Assembly: GCA_030431255.1 (NCBI GenBank)
Contig: JAUIJL010000006.1
Span: forward strand, 281,850 to 345,849
DNA: 64,000 nucleotides
Direction: 5' to 3'
Source of the DNA: Thermoanaerobaculia bacterium
GTDB lineage: Bacteria > Acidobacteriota > Thermoanaerobaculia > Multivoradales > J023
The notes below the pieces were generated by a model. The model was not told the DNA's origin and did not search any database. It worked only from the letters and a program-made list of their open reading frames with translations. A program made the position numbers and the translations under genes. Each line of letters begins with the position of its first letter. The first letter of the stretch is position 1. Positions 9,893 through 19,704 of the stretch are shown piece by piece.

Positions 9893-10401
9893 CGACTCAA
9901 CCCGGCTCGAGATCCAGAACCCTCGGCTCAACGACCCTCGTAGTGCCTGGCTCTGGTTTATGCTTCAAGATCTCTCCTGGGCTAAAACTGAATGATCCTA
10001 GCTTCTAGCATTTCATATTCGGAAGGTTAATGGGTCATACGACTGAACACGGCCATCCGGTCTGGCCTAAGACCGCGGTTACCAATCCGGCTCCACGACC
10101 GAGTGCTGAACGGTTTCCTATGTCTGCTTCCGAATGGTCCGAGACCGGGGGGGACTGAGCAGGTGGTGTCGATCGGCTTCTATGAGAAGCGTCGTCAGAG
10201 GGCGGGAAACCTATTTCACAGGATAGATCTTCAGCTATTCCTCAGTTGAGGCAGGATCTATCCAGGATCTCTCGATTGTATGCCAATTGCGTATCGATCG
10301 GCTCAAAAATGCCATGGTTGAACATGGAAAACAGAAGAATCTCGGCCCCTGCATTCCATCCGGGCGCCGGACTTCCCAGAAGCCGGCATCCCGCTGAAAC
10401 G
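9893..10401. other. Non-coding region between TPR and helicase genes
   Basis: About 500 bases without a supportable gene. A 9-bp inverted repeat, GGATAGATC at 10221-10229 and GATCTATCC at 10255-10263, encloses a smaller CTCA/TGAG stem. It lies about 140 bases past the end of the minus-strand TPR gene and could be part of its 3' end, although no T-run follows. On the minus strand near 9970-9985 there is an AGGAGAG followed by a TTG-started 23-codon frame, which I do not call. Confidence 0.4.
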
Positions 10402-12507
10402 CTACCCGTTCCCAGGCGCGAAGATCGCAGCCGGCGTCGCCGGCCGCCAGACCTCGCCTTTGCGGTAGGCCTCGAGCTGTCCCTCCAGCCACTGAGTCCA
10501 CGACTCTCCTAGATCCGCGGTATCGGCGATCAATCCAGCATGCCATTGCGCCGCCTGCTCGAGCCGGCCCGCGGCCGCCAAAGCCATGCCCAGCGTCGCC
10601 GCGTGCTCTGGGGTTCGGCGTGCATTGAAGACCTCGTTGGCGATCTGCAAGGCTCGATCGGGCTCGCCCACGGGTGAAGGCGCCACTGCCAAAAGACGGG
10701 CCAATAAATGCAGCAGACGACCACTTTGGGTCGAGCGCACCTTCTCTTCCAATTTCAGCTTGGCGGCAGCCCAGTCACCTTCGCCGATCAGGCACCGGAT
10801 CTCGCCGAATTGAGCGTCTTTATTCTCAGGGTCCGCCGCTACCGCGGCTTGAAATAAGGCCTTGGCTTCGCCGAAAGCCTGACGTTCCACCAAGACATCT
10901 GCGAGATTCATTCTCAAATCGGTCGTTTCGGGCACCGGCTCCAGGGCCAGTCGATAACCGAGCTCCGCCGCTTCCAGCTGGCCGTAGCGGCGCAGCTTGT
11001 GGGCCAGATGGGTGAGCAACACGGTTCGAGCCCGCGAGGCTTTGGGCGGTGTGGCCACCAGTTGCCGCCCCAGCTCCACCACTGCCCGGCGAGCTTCTTG
11101 CTCCGTGCCCAACCGCTCCTGAGCCTCGATCCAACGCAGGTGCAGATCGAAATCGTCGGGTTGCAGATCCAGGGCCTTACGCAAGTCGCGGAGACCCGCA
11201 TCTTTCTTTTCGAGGCTCAGAAGCGCCATGCCACGCTGGATCAAAGCCTGCCGATGGTCGCTGTGCTCAGGTCGCTGAAGCACGAAATCGTAGTGCTCGA
11301 TCGCCTGCTCGGCACGACCCGCACGCATTGCCAGCTCCCCCAAGGCGAGGGTGGCGGAGACGTGGGAAGGATCTTGCTCGAGAGCCCGCCGCTGATTCGC
11401 TTCCGCTCGATCGAGCTCTCCCGCCTCGGCGTATAGCATGCCCAGGCGATGGAAGGCCTCCGCCCTTTGGGTGCCGGACAGGTCGGGCTCCGTCAGTCGG
11501 GTGGCCGCCTCCAATTGCTCGATGGCACCCGGACGATCACCGCTTTGATGCAAAGCAAAGGCATAGGCCATGCGCATCCTGAAGCCTTCGTCCCCCAGCT
11601 CGACCGCTTTTCCGAAATGGCCCGCGGCGTCTGCCAACCGTCCTTCGGCCAACGCCCGCTCCGCACGCATACGGTAGAACTCCACCGTGACCCCGAGCTC
11701 CGCCAGCTCACCCAGGAGCGGATCGGCGAAAACGACGGGCTGCTCGTCGGCTTTTTCGAGGGCCGCCTTGGCCTCCTCCGTATCCCCTCGTCGGCGCAGG
11801 GCCTGGCCAAGGGCGTAATGGGCCGCTCCGGCGTCGGGCTGGTCGGCGACCACCGAGGAAAGCAGATCTACCGCTTCGTCCAATCGGCCTTGGTCGAGCC
11901 GCAGACGACCGAGCTCGTAGCGGGCCATGGCTTGATCCGGGTGCTCGGCGAGAATATCTCGGAATTGCCGGTCGGCTTCCTCCTGACGACCGAGCTCGAC
12001 CCACGCCGAGCCGAGCCGAAGGCGGGCACCCATATTCTTAGGATCGATTCTCAATGCGGTTTCGAAGTCCTCGGCGGCGGCCTCGAATTGGTCCTGAATC
12101 TGATGCAGAAACCCGTTCAGGTAAGGCCACCTCACCTCGTCTGGATCGATGGTCTGGGCATAGTCGAAACAAACCGTTGCCATGTCCACGAGGTGATGGG
12201 CCATGTAGTGCTGACCCAGGGCTCCGAACGCATGCCCCACCTCCTTGGGGTCCATGGGCTCGGCGCTCATCGCTTTTTCGATACCGGCTTCCAGCTCCTT
12301 GACCCTGGCGTGCCAACGCTCGTCGAATTGATCGAGGTCGCGATCGGGCAAATTGAGCATGCTCGAGGCCGTGCTGCCCTCGGATGCGGACTCAGCCGCT
12401 GGGTCGGAAGCCGGGGTTTGGGTGGGGGAGGCTTGGCAGCCCGAGGCCCAAAAGGCGGCCCACAGCGGGCTCACCAACAGAAAATTCGTGAGCAAGCGAG
12501 ATCTCAT
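10402..12507 (-). CDS. TPR-repeat lipoprotein
   Basis: 701 residues. The lipoprotein signal ends WASGC (Cys24). A Ser/Thr/Pro-rich linker follows, then tetratricopeptide repeats along nearly the whole length (GRLDEAVDLLSSVVADQPDA type units). It starts 22 bases after the CRTAC1-like gene, with GAGGG before the ATG, and is the third gene of the operon 16110 to 10402. The mature N-terminus resembles the TPR lipoprotein at 1680-3356, so the pair CRTAC1-like plus TPR lipoprotein is duplicated in this window. It is probably an extracytoplasmic scaffold; partner unknown. Confidence 0.9.
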   Translation of the reverse strand: MRSRLLTNFLLVSPLWAAFWASGCQASPTQTPASDPAAESASEGSTASSMLNLPDRDLDQFDERWHARVKELEAGIEKAMSAEPMDPKEVGHAFGALGQHYMAHHLVDMATVCFDYAQTIDPDEVRWPYLNGFLHQIQDQFEAAAEDFETALRIDPKNMGARLRLGSAWVELGRQEEADRQFRDILAEHPDQAMARYELGRLRLDQGRLDEAVDLLSSVVADQPDAGAAHYALGQALRRRGDTEEAKAALEKADEQPVVFADPLLGELAELGVTVEFYRMRAERALAEGRLADAAGHFGKAVELGDEGFRMRMAYAFALHQSGDRPGAIEQLEAATRLTEPDLSGTQRAEAFHRLGMLYAEAGELDRAEANQRRALEQDPSHVSATLALGELAMRAGRAEQAIEHYDFVLQRPEHSDHRQALIQRGMALLSLEKKDAGLRDLRKALDLQPDDFDLHLRWIEAQERLGTEQEARRAVVELGRQLVATPPKASRARTVLLTHLAHKLRRYGQLEAAELGYRLALEPVPETTDLRMNLADVLVERQAFGEAKALFQAAVAADPENKDAQFGEIRCLIGEGDWAAAKLKLEEKVRSTQSGRLLHLLARLLAVAPSPVGEPDRALQIANEVFNARRTPEHAATLGMALAAAGRLEQAAQWHAGLIADTADLGESWTQWLEGQLEAYRKGEVWRPATPAAIFAPGNG

Positions 12508-12529
12508 GCTTTTCCCTCAGGCCTCGAGG

Positions 12530-14359
12530 TCATTGGACCCCGCCGGCGGCCTGGACGATCGTGTTGTATGCGTTGCGTTGTAAGGTTCCACCGGCGTGGG
12601 TTTCGATGCTGCCGTCGGGCCAGATCACCTCGACTTTTACCACCTCGGCGGTTTCCCCCGGACCTAGGCCCACTGAGATCCTGGGATCGTTGGAGCCGGC
12701 GAAGCTGCCGTCCCGTCGAGCTCGACGCCAAAGGTTTCGCCCATCGCTCAGCTCCAACCGGAGGCGGGCGCCGACCGCGGGGCGTCGGCCATCAGCGTTT
12801 TCGGTCTCCAGCCTGAACCCTATCCAGGGTGTGTCTTGACCCACTCGATTGATCAATACCCGGGCGGGACCATTGTTGTTGACCACCACCAGATCCGCAT
12901 CTCCATCGTTGTCCAAATCTCCCACCGCCGCGCCCCGGCTGACTTCTGAACGGGCCAACGCCTCACCCGCTGCCTCCGGCTTCACTTCCTCGAATTCTGT
13001 TTTCTGACCCCGGAGCACATTTCGAAAGAGCTGATTCGGATGGTGGTAGGGGAACGGGTCGCGGTCGAGCATCAATTGCTCGATCGCCTTGACGGCACCG
13101 TTGGCCACGAAGAGATCCAGCCGTCCGTCGTGGTCGAAGTCCAGCCAGGCCGTGCCGAAGGCCGTATAGAGCCGGCTCGGTGACGCCAAACCCACATCCA
13201 AGGTGCGGTCGATGAAGGTTCCCGATCCTTCGTTCTCGTAGAGGGTATTGGTTTCGCCGATGAGGTGGGTCATGAAGAGATCGTCGTCGCCGTCGCCGTC
13301 GAAATCACCGGCGTCGACACCCATCGAAGCCTCGGCTCGCCCACGGGCGTTGACCGCCGAGCCGGACAAAAGGGCCTCGTCCTCGAAAGTTCCGTCACCC
13401 CTCTGGATCCACATTTGGTTGTTCGCCTGGTCGTTGGCGACGTAGAGATCCAGCAGCCCATCGCCGTTGAGGTCCACGGCCACGGCGCCCAAAGCCGGGC
13501 CGAAACCCGATCGCAAACCCGCCGACCAGGTGACGTCCCCAAAGGTACCGTCACCCCGATTGTGGAAGAGTCGATCGGGAATCGGAGGATAGGCCGAAGG
13601 TCCACAATAGTCTTGGGCACCGGTGATGCCGCGACAGAGCTTGGGATTGTCGATCTCGGCGGCGATGTAGTTGCCGACGAAGAGGTCGTCGTGACCGTCA
13701 TGGTCGTAGTCCAAGAAAACCGCAGGAACGCTCCAGCGATCCTCCTCCAAACCCGCCTTTTCCGTCACATCCTCAAAGGTGCCGTCACCCCGGTTACGCC
13801 ACATTTGGTTGGCACCCATCTGGGTCAGATAGATGTCGGGCCAGCCGTCGGAGTCGATGTCTCCCACCGCCGCCCCCATGCCGTAACCCTCGCCGCGAAT
13901 GCCGCTCTGCTCGGTCACGTCGGTGAATCGCAGCTCGCCGGAATCGAGCTCGTTGCGGAAGATCCGATCGATCGCCTGGTCATGGAGCAGGGGAAATTGT
14001 GCGTCGCTCGGCGTTTTGCCGGGCTCCAGAACACTTCCTTGCACGAAGTAGACGTCCAAATCACCGTCGCGGTCATAGTCTAGGAGGGCGACCCCGGAGC
14101 CCGTCACCTCGGCCATGTAGAAACGTCCCGTGGCGCCGTTGAAATGGTGGAAGCTCAACCCGGCTTCGGCATTCAGCTCTTCAAACACCGGGCTCTGGAA
14201 CCTCGGAGCCGTTTCGCTGGTGCCGTTTTCTGGAGAGGGTGACCCCGAAGCGCGAGAGTCCGAGGGTGGTCCATCGGTGGTCCGTGGGGCACAGGCACAG
14301 AAGGCACATAGGACGATGCCCAATAGGGCGAGCCGTCCGGCATTCCGGGATCGGGTCAT
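12530..14359 (-). CDS. CRTAC1-like FG-GAP/ASPIC-UnbV repeat protein
   Basis: 609 residues. The N-terminal export signal is hydrophobic (LALLGIVLCAFCAC), possibly lipidated at Cys23, though the lipobox is imperfect. Repeated FG-GAP/VCBS units carry integrin-like calcium loops (DYDRDGDLDVY, DIDSDGWPDIY, DFDGDGDDDLF). The ASPIC/UnbV domain is at the C-terminus (GFRLETENADGRRPAVGARL ... VEVIWPDGS). The start overlaps the VWA gene stop as ATGA, and the TPR lipoprotein follows 22 bases downstream. It is closely related to the partial gene at 1-1683. It should fold as a calcium-binding beta-propeller on the cell surface or in the periplasm. Function not established. Confidence 0.92.
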   Translation of the reverse strand: MTRSRNAGRLALLGIVLCAFCACAPRTTDGPPSDSRASGSPSPENGTSETAPRFQSPVFEELNAEAGLSFHHFNGATGRFYMAEVTGSGVALLDYDRDGDLDVYFVQGSVLEPGKTPSDAQFPLLHDQAIDRIFRNELDSGELRFTDVTEQSGIRGEGYGMGAAVGDIDSDGWPDIYLTQMGANQMWRNRGDGTFEDVTEKAGLEEDRWSVPAVFLDYDHDGHDDLFVGNYIAAEIDNPKLCRGITGAQDYCGPSAYPPIPDRLFHNRGDGTFGDVTWSAGLRSGFGPALGAVAVDLNGDGLLDLYVANDQANNQMWIQRGDGTFEDEALLSGSAVNARGRAEASMGVDAGDFDGDGDDDLFMTHLIGETNTLYENEGSGTFIDRTLDVGLASPSRLYTAFGTAWLDFDHDGRLDLFVANGAVKAIEQLMLDRDPFPYHHPNQLFRNVLRGQKTEFEEVKPEAAGEALARSEVSRGAAVGDLDNDGDADLVVVNNNGPARVLINRVGQDTPWIGFRLETENADGRRPAVGARLRLELSDGRNLWRRARRDGSFAGSNDPRISVGLGPGETAEVVKVEVIWPDGSIETHAGGTLQRNAYNTIVQAAGGVQ

Positions 14360-16110
14360 TTACGATTTCCTATCCATGCGGTGCGAGTCACGAAGCTCTG
14401 ACGGCCCGTGATCTCGTCGCGCAAACCGACGGCCACTTTCTGCTTGCCCGGACGTACCTGAAGGGTCGCGCTATATACGTAATATTTCGTCCGCGCGATT
14501 TCGAGATCTTGCTCTGGAATTTGAATCGGAACCGTAGACATTTCCACTGGAGAGATCTCATTCTCTTCGTCCATCACCGCAAGGGACACCCGGACTTTGC
14601 CCGAATGCATTTGTTCACCGGGCAATAGCGTCACATTGCCGATGGGAATTCGGACCTCGATCGGCAAGAAGGTGTTGCGTTTTCCATCGACTACCGGATC
14701 CATAAACTCGATGCCGGCGTTCAAAGGATTGGATCCTTGATCGAAAACCAGCGCGGCCAGTGTGCCTTCGCTGATCCGTGTCTCCAGGCTCTTATCCCGG
14801 TAGCCGTCGCGATGGCGCACCTCCAGGCCCTTCTTGCGGACCTTGACCTCGATCCGATGAAAGCGACCGTCGCCGCTGTGAGAGGGAAGGTAGCCGAGGG
14901 AATAGTAGGAGCTGAAATCCTTGGCCATGGCGTCCAACGCGCCGGCGAAGTTGTTGGTGTTGATCGACGCCAAACCACCGGTATCGTCCGCCAGCATCAG
15001 CAGCGTCTCCTGACGATTCAGCTGGTAGGTGAAGTCCACCTCGATGGTCGACACACCTCCGGAACGCTCGGCGGAGAGCGAGGAGTGGCTGCGTAGGCCC
15101 GCGGCTTCCAAGGTGTAGAAAGTCACCCGATTGGCGTTGGCGTGAGAGATCAACACCTGATAGCGTCGCCGCGCGTCGTAACGGTTCGCCTGGAGCGAGA
15201 TTCCACCCCGATTTTGCAGGTTCGGATGCTCCTGGGCCGCCAGCTGGAAGAGATCCTCGCCCGCTCGCATCTCAAGGCCGTCGCTGACGTAGAGCAAGGC
15301 TTTCCGGCCCGGCAAACCCGCCACTGTGCTGACCATCTCCCGCATACCTCGAATCGACATCTCGACATCGTTGTAGACCGACTTGGCATAGAAATCCGCA
15401 TGGGATTCCGCTTCGAGAGAATCGTCCGTCCGCAGAATTCGCTTGATGATGTTGTCGCGCTCCGTTTCTCGCTGAACCGTGAACGCCGACAAGTCCTCGA
15501 GCTCGTAGGTTTCCTCCACGATGTCGTTGACGTCCCGGGTAAACGGATGCCTGACTTTCAGCGAGCGCTCGAAGGTCACCAACATGACCTGGCTGTCCTC
15601 GGGCATCTTGGTGTTCAGGAAGGTGCGCACCTTGGCCATCACCTTGTTGCGGTTGAACGGACGGATATGCAGGTTGTCTATATAGACAATGAGGTGCAGA
15701 CGCTGATCTTCCGGTATCTCGGCCACGGGCTCGGGTGTTTCCGGAGTCTCCACTTGGGGGCGCTCGAGGGTGCTCAGCTGCTCCCGAGCCGGGCGCCCGT
15801 CGGCCACTGCATAGAAATTCGTAACTCGAACCGGACGGCCATCTTCGAAGAGCTCGAAGTCGTCGACGGTCAGGCCGTGAATTCTATTTCCTTCTTTGTC
15901 GCTGACGTAGACATCCACATTGACCAGATTCACATCCTGAGCTTCGATGAAGAATCCGGCCTCCGAGGGGTCTTGCTCGCCCGTATCGGCCTGGGCAAAT
16001 GCCGGCAAAGCTGCTGATAGCCACATCCACGGGAGCAAAATCGTCGTAGATATAAGCAATCGTAGGGAGTGTCTCGCAGCCGGCCGTGACGAGCCGTATC
16101 GATCCAACAT
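14356..16110 (-). CDS. VWFA-related acidobacterial-type exported protein
   Basis: 584 residues with a signal peptide (LLISTTILLPWMWLSAALPAFA, cleavage near residue 40). The next ~60 residues form the characteristic N-terminal part (VDVYVSDKEGNRIHGLTVDDFELFEDGRPV). A von Willebrand factor A-like fold runs from about 120 to 440. The MIDAS motif DxSxS is absent; in its place is IDNLHIRPFNRN, matched by VDNAHVAPQNRN in the paralogue at 23676. The C-terminal ~150 residues form a beta-rich domain shared by both. An AGGAGA lies before the ATG. It is the first gene of the VWA - CRTAC1-like - TPR operon, divergent from the TonB-dependent receptor. Probably a protein-binding envelope component; function unknown. 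Confidence 0.9.
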   Translation of the reverse strand: MLDRYGSSRPAARHSLRLLISTTILLPWMWLSAALPAFAQADTGEQDPSEAGFFIEAQDVNLVNVDVYVSDKEGNRIHGLTVDDFELFEDGRPVRVTNFYAVADGRPAREQLSTLERPQVETPETPEPVAEIPEDQRLHLIVYIDNLHIRPFNRNKVMAKVRTFLNTKMPEDSQVMLVTFERSLKVRHPFTRDVNDIVEETYELEDLSAFTVQRETERDNIIKRILRTDDSLEAESHADFYAKSVYNDVEMSIRGMREMVSTVAGLPGRKALLYVSDGLEMRAGEDLFQLAAQEHPNLQNRGGISLQANRYDARRRYQVLISHANANRVTFYTLEAAGLRSHSSLSAERSGGVSTIEVDFTYQLNRQETLLMLADDTGGLASINTNNFAGALDAMAKDFSSYYSLGYLPSHSGDGRFHRIEVKVRKKGLEVRHRDGYRDKSLETRISEGTLAALVFDQGSNPLNAGIEFMDPVVDGKRNTFLPIEVRIPIGNVTLLPGEQMHSGKVRVSLAVMDEENEISPVEMSTVPIQIPEQDLEIARTKYYVYSATLQVRPGKQKVAVGLRDEITGRQSFVTRTAWIGNRK

Positions 16111-16668
16111 GATGGGTCTCCTGAAATTCGGTGCTCGCGGGCAGAGGGCCGCGACAAGCGGCCGAGAGTATATCGAAGGAGCTCAGCGTCGACCGGAGGA
16201 TGGGGCGACCGGCACATCAGAGCTTACGGAACGCTCGAGCCTACGGAAGCGCAGACGGGGCTATGTGGGCTCACAAGACGGATTGGCGGGACGAAGGACC
16301 GCCTAAAAGCCCAAAAAATCGATATGATCATCGGTTCAGGTGCACCGCGAACAACGGCTTATGGGGTCCCTACCGACCGCCTCCGGATTCAGTCACCTGT
16401 TGCGAGCTCAACGGATTGATTCAAAATTTTCGATTCAGGCTTATTCCGCAGCCGTTGAGTTTTCAAAGTGATCTCGATAACTACTGATTTAATTAAGCTT
16501 ATGGCGTAAACCGCCATCACCCGGCACCTTGGTCCGATTCTTGCTGTTACTAAGGTTGACGGGTTCTTATCACCGTTCATCTCGGCTCTGAGGAGCCGGA
16601 CCGAAACGGTGTTCAGCAGAAACCGCTTCCTTGAGGAGAAGAGGAAGCAATCACAGAGGAGTCTTCGA
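16111..16668. other. Divergent intergenic region, VWA operon / TonB receptor
   Basis: About 558 bases without a supportable gene. It must hold promoters for both the minus-strand VWA operon and the plus-strand receptor, and implies a long 5' leader for one of them. An AT-rich stretch occurs at about 16425-16500. A small hairpin (CGGCTC TGAG GAGCCG) lies about 80 bases before the receptor start. The SD AGAGGAG precedes ATG 16669. No confident -35/-10 pair was assigned. Confidence 0.45.
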
Positions 16669-19611
16669 ATGAGGACCAACCAAATCGCTCGGGTTTTGGG
16701 GATCGGGCTGGCGGCAGTGCTGCTGCTGGCGCCCACTCTCTTTGCCCAGCTACCGACCGGTACGGCTACCGGTCGCGTTATCGATGCCGACGGCGGCGGC
16801 CTTCCCGGCGTCACCGTAACGGCCAGCTCGGATGCCCTTCAGGGTAGCCGTGTTGCCGTCACCGGCACCAATGGCGACTTTAAGCTCGCTTTCCTGCCGC
16901 CCGGTACCTACAAGCTCACCTATGAGCTCGAAGGTTTCGCCACCGCTGTTCAAGAAGTGGTGATCTCCGGCTCGCAGACCCAAAACGTCAACGTCTCCAT
17001 GAAAGTGGCTGAGGTTGTTGAAGAAATCGTCGTCACCTCCGCTCTCGAGGTTATCTCCGAGGGAACGGGTGCCAAGACCACTTACGGTATCGACGAAATC
17101 GAGGATCTTCCGGTCGCCCGTAACATCCGTTCGGCTACCCTCCTGACCCCCGGCGTCGCCGCCACCGGTCCGAAGCAGTCGAGCAGCCGTTCGCCTGCCC
17201 TGGCCATCGCCGGCGCCATGTCGTTCGAGAGCCTCTACCTGGTCAACGGTGTGGTGGTCAACGAGAACATCCGTGGACAATCCTTGGATCTGTTCATTGA
17301 GGACGCGATCCAAGAGTTCACCACCATCACCAATGGTGCCTCGGCCGAGTACGGTCGTTTCACCGGTGGTGTGATCAACGTGCTGACCAAATCCGGTGGT
17401 AACGAGTTCAGCGGCTCGATCCGTCGCTCCTACACCCAGGACGATTGGACGGACCCGACCGAGTTCTTCGACGAAGAGCTCGACGACACCCTGAACGAGA
17501 CCGACGAGCTGACCTTGGGCGGCCCGTTCTGGAAGGACCACATCTGGTTCTTCGCCGCTTTCCGCGACATCGGTGAGAGCTCCTCCACCCGTACCACGGC
17601 TGCTCCCACGAGCATCTCCTACAACCGGGTGTCCACTCAGGAGCGTCAAGAGGGCAAGCTGACCCTCACGCCGCACCCGAGTCACTCTCTGGTCGCCAAC
17701 TACCTCGAGATCGAGCAGACCACGACCAACAGCTCGTTCGGTAACGTGCTCGACTTGGCCAGCCTCTCGGATCGTAACGATCCGCAAGAGCTGACCGCGG
17801 CTCACTACACCGGTATCTTCGGCTCCAACTTCTTCGTTGAAGCTCAGTACTCGGAGCGTGAGTTCTTGCTCGGCGACGGTAGCGGCTCTCAGTTCCGCGA
17901 CCTGATCGGCGGCACCTTGATCCGTCACTCCCTGGTCAACACCCGGTACCACACCGGTACCTTCTGCGGTGTTTGCCCGGCGGAGCTTCGCAACAACGAC
18001 AACACCCTGGCCAAGGCGTCTTACTTCTTGACCACGGATAGCGGCTCGCACGACATCGTCTTCGGTTACGATTCGTTCACCGACATTCGTCAATCCGACA
18101 ACCATCAATCCGGCTCCGGTTTCCAACTCTGGCACGGTCCGGATCCAATCATCCAGGGCAACGAGATCTTCCCCGTCGTGGGCAACGGTCAGTTCGACTG
18201 GGTGGTTTGGTTCCCGATTCTCGAAGGCTCGAAGGGCACGGATCTCGTGACCAACTCGGCCTATGTCAACGACACTTGGCAGATCAACGAGAAGATGAGC
18301 CTCAGCCTCGGCTTGCGCTACGACGAAAACGATGGTCGTGACGCCGAAGGCAAGCTGATTGCCGATGACAACCGCATCAGCCCTCGTTTGGGCCTGAACT
18401 ACGACCTCAAGGGCGACGGTGATTGGATCATCAACGCTACCGCTGGTCGTTACGTGGCTGCCATCAACAACGGCGCCGCCGACCAGACCTCGGCTGCCGG
18501 TACCCCGGCGACCTTCGTCTCCTTCTACGGCGGTCCGGAGATCAACACCAACGGTGCGACCCAGAACCAGGATCAAGCTCTGCAAACCGTCTTTGATTGG
18601 TGGTTCGCCAACGGCGGAACCGACGATCCGAGCGGTGACCTGAGCAACCTGCCGGGTCTCTTCTACGCCAACATTCCGGGCGCCACCGCGGTGATCGAAA
18701 ACACGTTGGCTTCGCCTTACGTGGACGAGCTCACCTTTGGTGTCAGCAAGCGACTGGGCAACAAAGGTATCGTGCGCGCGGATCTCGTATTCCGCGAGTT
18801 CGGTGATTTCTATGCCCAGGAAACCTCTTTGCGCACCGGTCAGGTCACGATTCCCTCCGGTACTTTCGATCGCACGGTCATTTACAACGAAAACGACTTG
18901 CTGAACCGTGAGTACATGGGTCTCTTGACCAACTTCCGTTATCGCGCTACCGATCGTCTGCGGATCAACGGTAACTACACGTTGTCCAAGTCGGAAGGTA
19001 ACTTCAACGGTGAAACCGCCGGCTCCGGCTCCATCAACGGTAACCCCCTGGCTTATCCGGAGTACCGCGAGGCCCGCTGGAACTTCCCCGAGGGTGACCT
19101 CAGCACCGACCAACGTCACAACCTGCGGTTGTGGGCGATCTACGACATCTTCAACACGGATCATCACTCGCTCAACACGAGTGTCTTGCTCAACTACGCT
19201 TCGGGCACGCCCTACAGTGGGGTAGCGAGCATCAATCCGACTCCTTTCGTCAACAACCCGGGTTATTTGACGCCCACCACTTCGGTCAACTACTTCGTAA
19301 CCGAACGTGGCGCGTTCAAAACCGACGACATCACCCGCGTGGATGTGTCGCTCAACTACTCGTTCAAGTGGAACCTCTGGAACCGGGACTTCGAAGTCTT
19401 CATCCAGCCGGAGATGCTGAACGTATTTGACGAACAGTCCTTCACCCGGGTCGACCAAACCGTCAACAATGAGGCAGCGTTCAATCCGTTCACCACCACC
19501 CCGGTGGAGGGCGTGAACTACACGTTCGACGACGACTTTGGCCAGCCTCTGACCCCTGAGGACATCACCTTGCCGCGGACCTACCGCTTCTCGGTCGGTT
19601 TCCGCTTCTGA
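16669..19611 (+). CDS. TonB-dependent receptor with carboxypeptidase-regulatory-like domain
   Basis: 980 residues from ATG 16669, chosen because AGAGGAG lies 7-8 bases upstream and a signal peptide starts there (cleavage LFA|Q near residue 26). An earlier in-frame start at 16609 would place 20 residues before the signal. Residues ~30-115 form a CarboxypepD_reg-like beta domain (GRVIDADGGGLPGVTVTA). A TonB plug follows (SAEYGRFTGGVINVLTKSGG), then a large outer-membrane barrel ending in the aromatic YRFSVGFRF. The protein should import an unknown ligand across the outer membrane using TonB energy. Codon use is much more biased than in neighbours (CGT, GGT, AAC, ACC, GAC), suggesting high expression. 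A strong terminator follows. Confidence 0.93.
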   Translation: MRTNQIARVLGIGLAAVLLLAPTLFAQLPTGTATGRVIDADGGGLPGVTVTASSDALQGSRVAVTGTNGDFKLAFLPPGTYKLTYELEGFATAVQEVVISGSQTQNVNVSMKVAEVVEEIVVTSALEVISEGTGAKTTYGIDEIEDLPVARNIRSATLLTPGVAATGPKQSSSRSPALAIAGAMSFESLYLVNGVVVNENIRGQSLDLFIEDAIQEFTTITNGASAEYGRFTGGVINVLTKSGGNEFSGSIRRSYTQDDWTDPTEFFDEELDDTLNETDELTLGGPFWKDHIWFFAAFRDIGESSSTRTTAAPTSISYNRVSTQERQEGKLTLTPHPSHSLVANYLEIEQTTTNSSFGNVLDLASLSDRNDPQELTAAHYTGIFGSNFFVEAQYSEREFLLGDGSGSQFRDLIGGTLIRHSLVNTRYHTGTFCGVCPAELRNNDNTLAKASYFLTTDSGSHDIVFGYDSFTDIRQSDNHQSGSGFQLWHGPDPIIQGNEIFPVVGNGQFDWVVWFPILEGSKGTDLVTNSAYVNDTWQINEKMSLSLGLRYDENDGRDAEGKLIADDNRISPRLGLNYDLKGDGDWIINATAGRYVAAINNGAADQTSAAGTPATFVSFYGGPEINTNGATQNQDQALQTVFDWWFANGGTDDPSGDLSNLPGLFYANIPGATAVIENTLASPYVDELTFGVSKRLGNKGIVRADLVFREFGDFYAQETSLRTGQVTIPSGTFDRTVIYNENDLLNREYMGLLTNFRYRATDRLRINGNYTLSKSEGNFNGETAGSGSINGNPLAYPEYREARWNFPEGDLSTDQRHNLRLWAIYDIFNTDHHSLNTSVLLNYASGTPYSGVASINPTPFVNNPGYLTPTTSVNYFVTERGAFKTDDITRVDVSLNYSFKWNLWNRDFEVFIQPEMLNVFDEQSFTRVDQTVNNEAAFNPFTTTPVEGVNYTFDDDFGQPLTPEDITLPRTYRFSVGFRF

Positions 19612-19644
19612 TACTGGTCAGAGAGAACCCTTCTTAGGAAGGTG

Positions 19645-19672
19645 AAAACCCCGGCTTCGGCCGGGGTTTTTT
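19645..19672. terminator. Bidirectional intrinsic terminator
   Basis: An 11-bp stem, AAAACCCCGGC / GCCGGGGTTTT, closes on a TTCG tetraloop and ends in TTTTTT on the plus strand. The A-run on the other side also gives Ts on the minus strand. It sits between the convergent TonB receptor and SGNH/TPR genes and probably serves both. Confidence 0.92.
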
Positions 19673-19704
19673 GTTGCCCCGGGTTCTCTTCTCGACCCCG
19701 GTTC

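Noticed and set aside
11449-12816. A 455-codon plus-strand frame opposite the TPR lipoprotein
   Set aside because: It runs antisense to a well-supported TPR gene and crosses into the next gene; this is a GC-rich codon-periodicity effect without domain content.
15142-16017. A 291-codon plus-strand frame opposite the VWA gene
   Set aside because: It is antisense to a protein with a clear signal peptide and VWA fold, and its own product has no family features.
16750-19458. A 902-codon open frame on the strand opposite the TonB receptor
   Set aside because: The sense gene has clear domains and extreme codon bias. Avoidance of codons whose complement gives stops explains the open antisense frame. 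The antisense product is Val/Gly/Glu/Arg-rich with no recognisable domain or ribosome-binding site.
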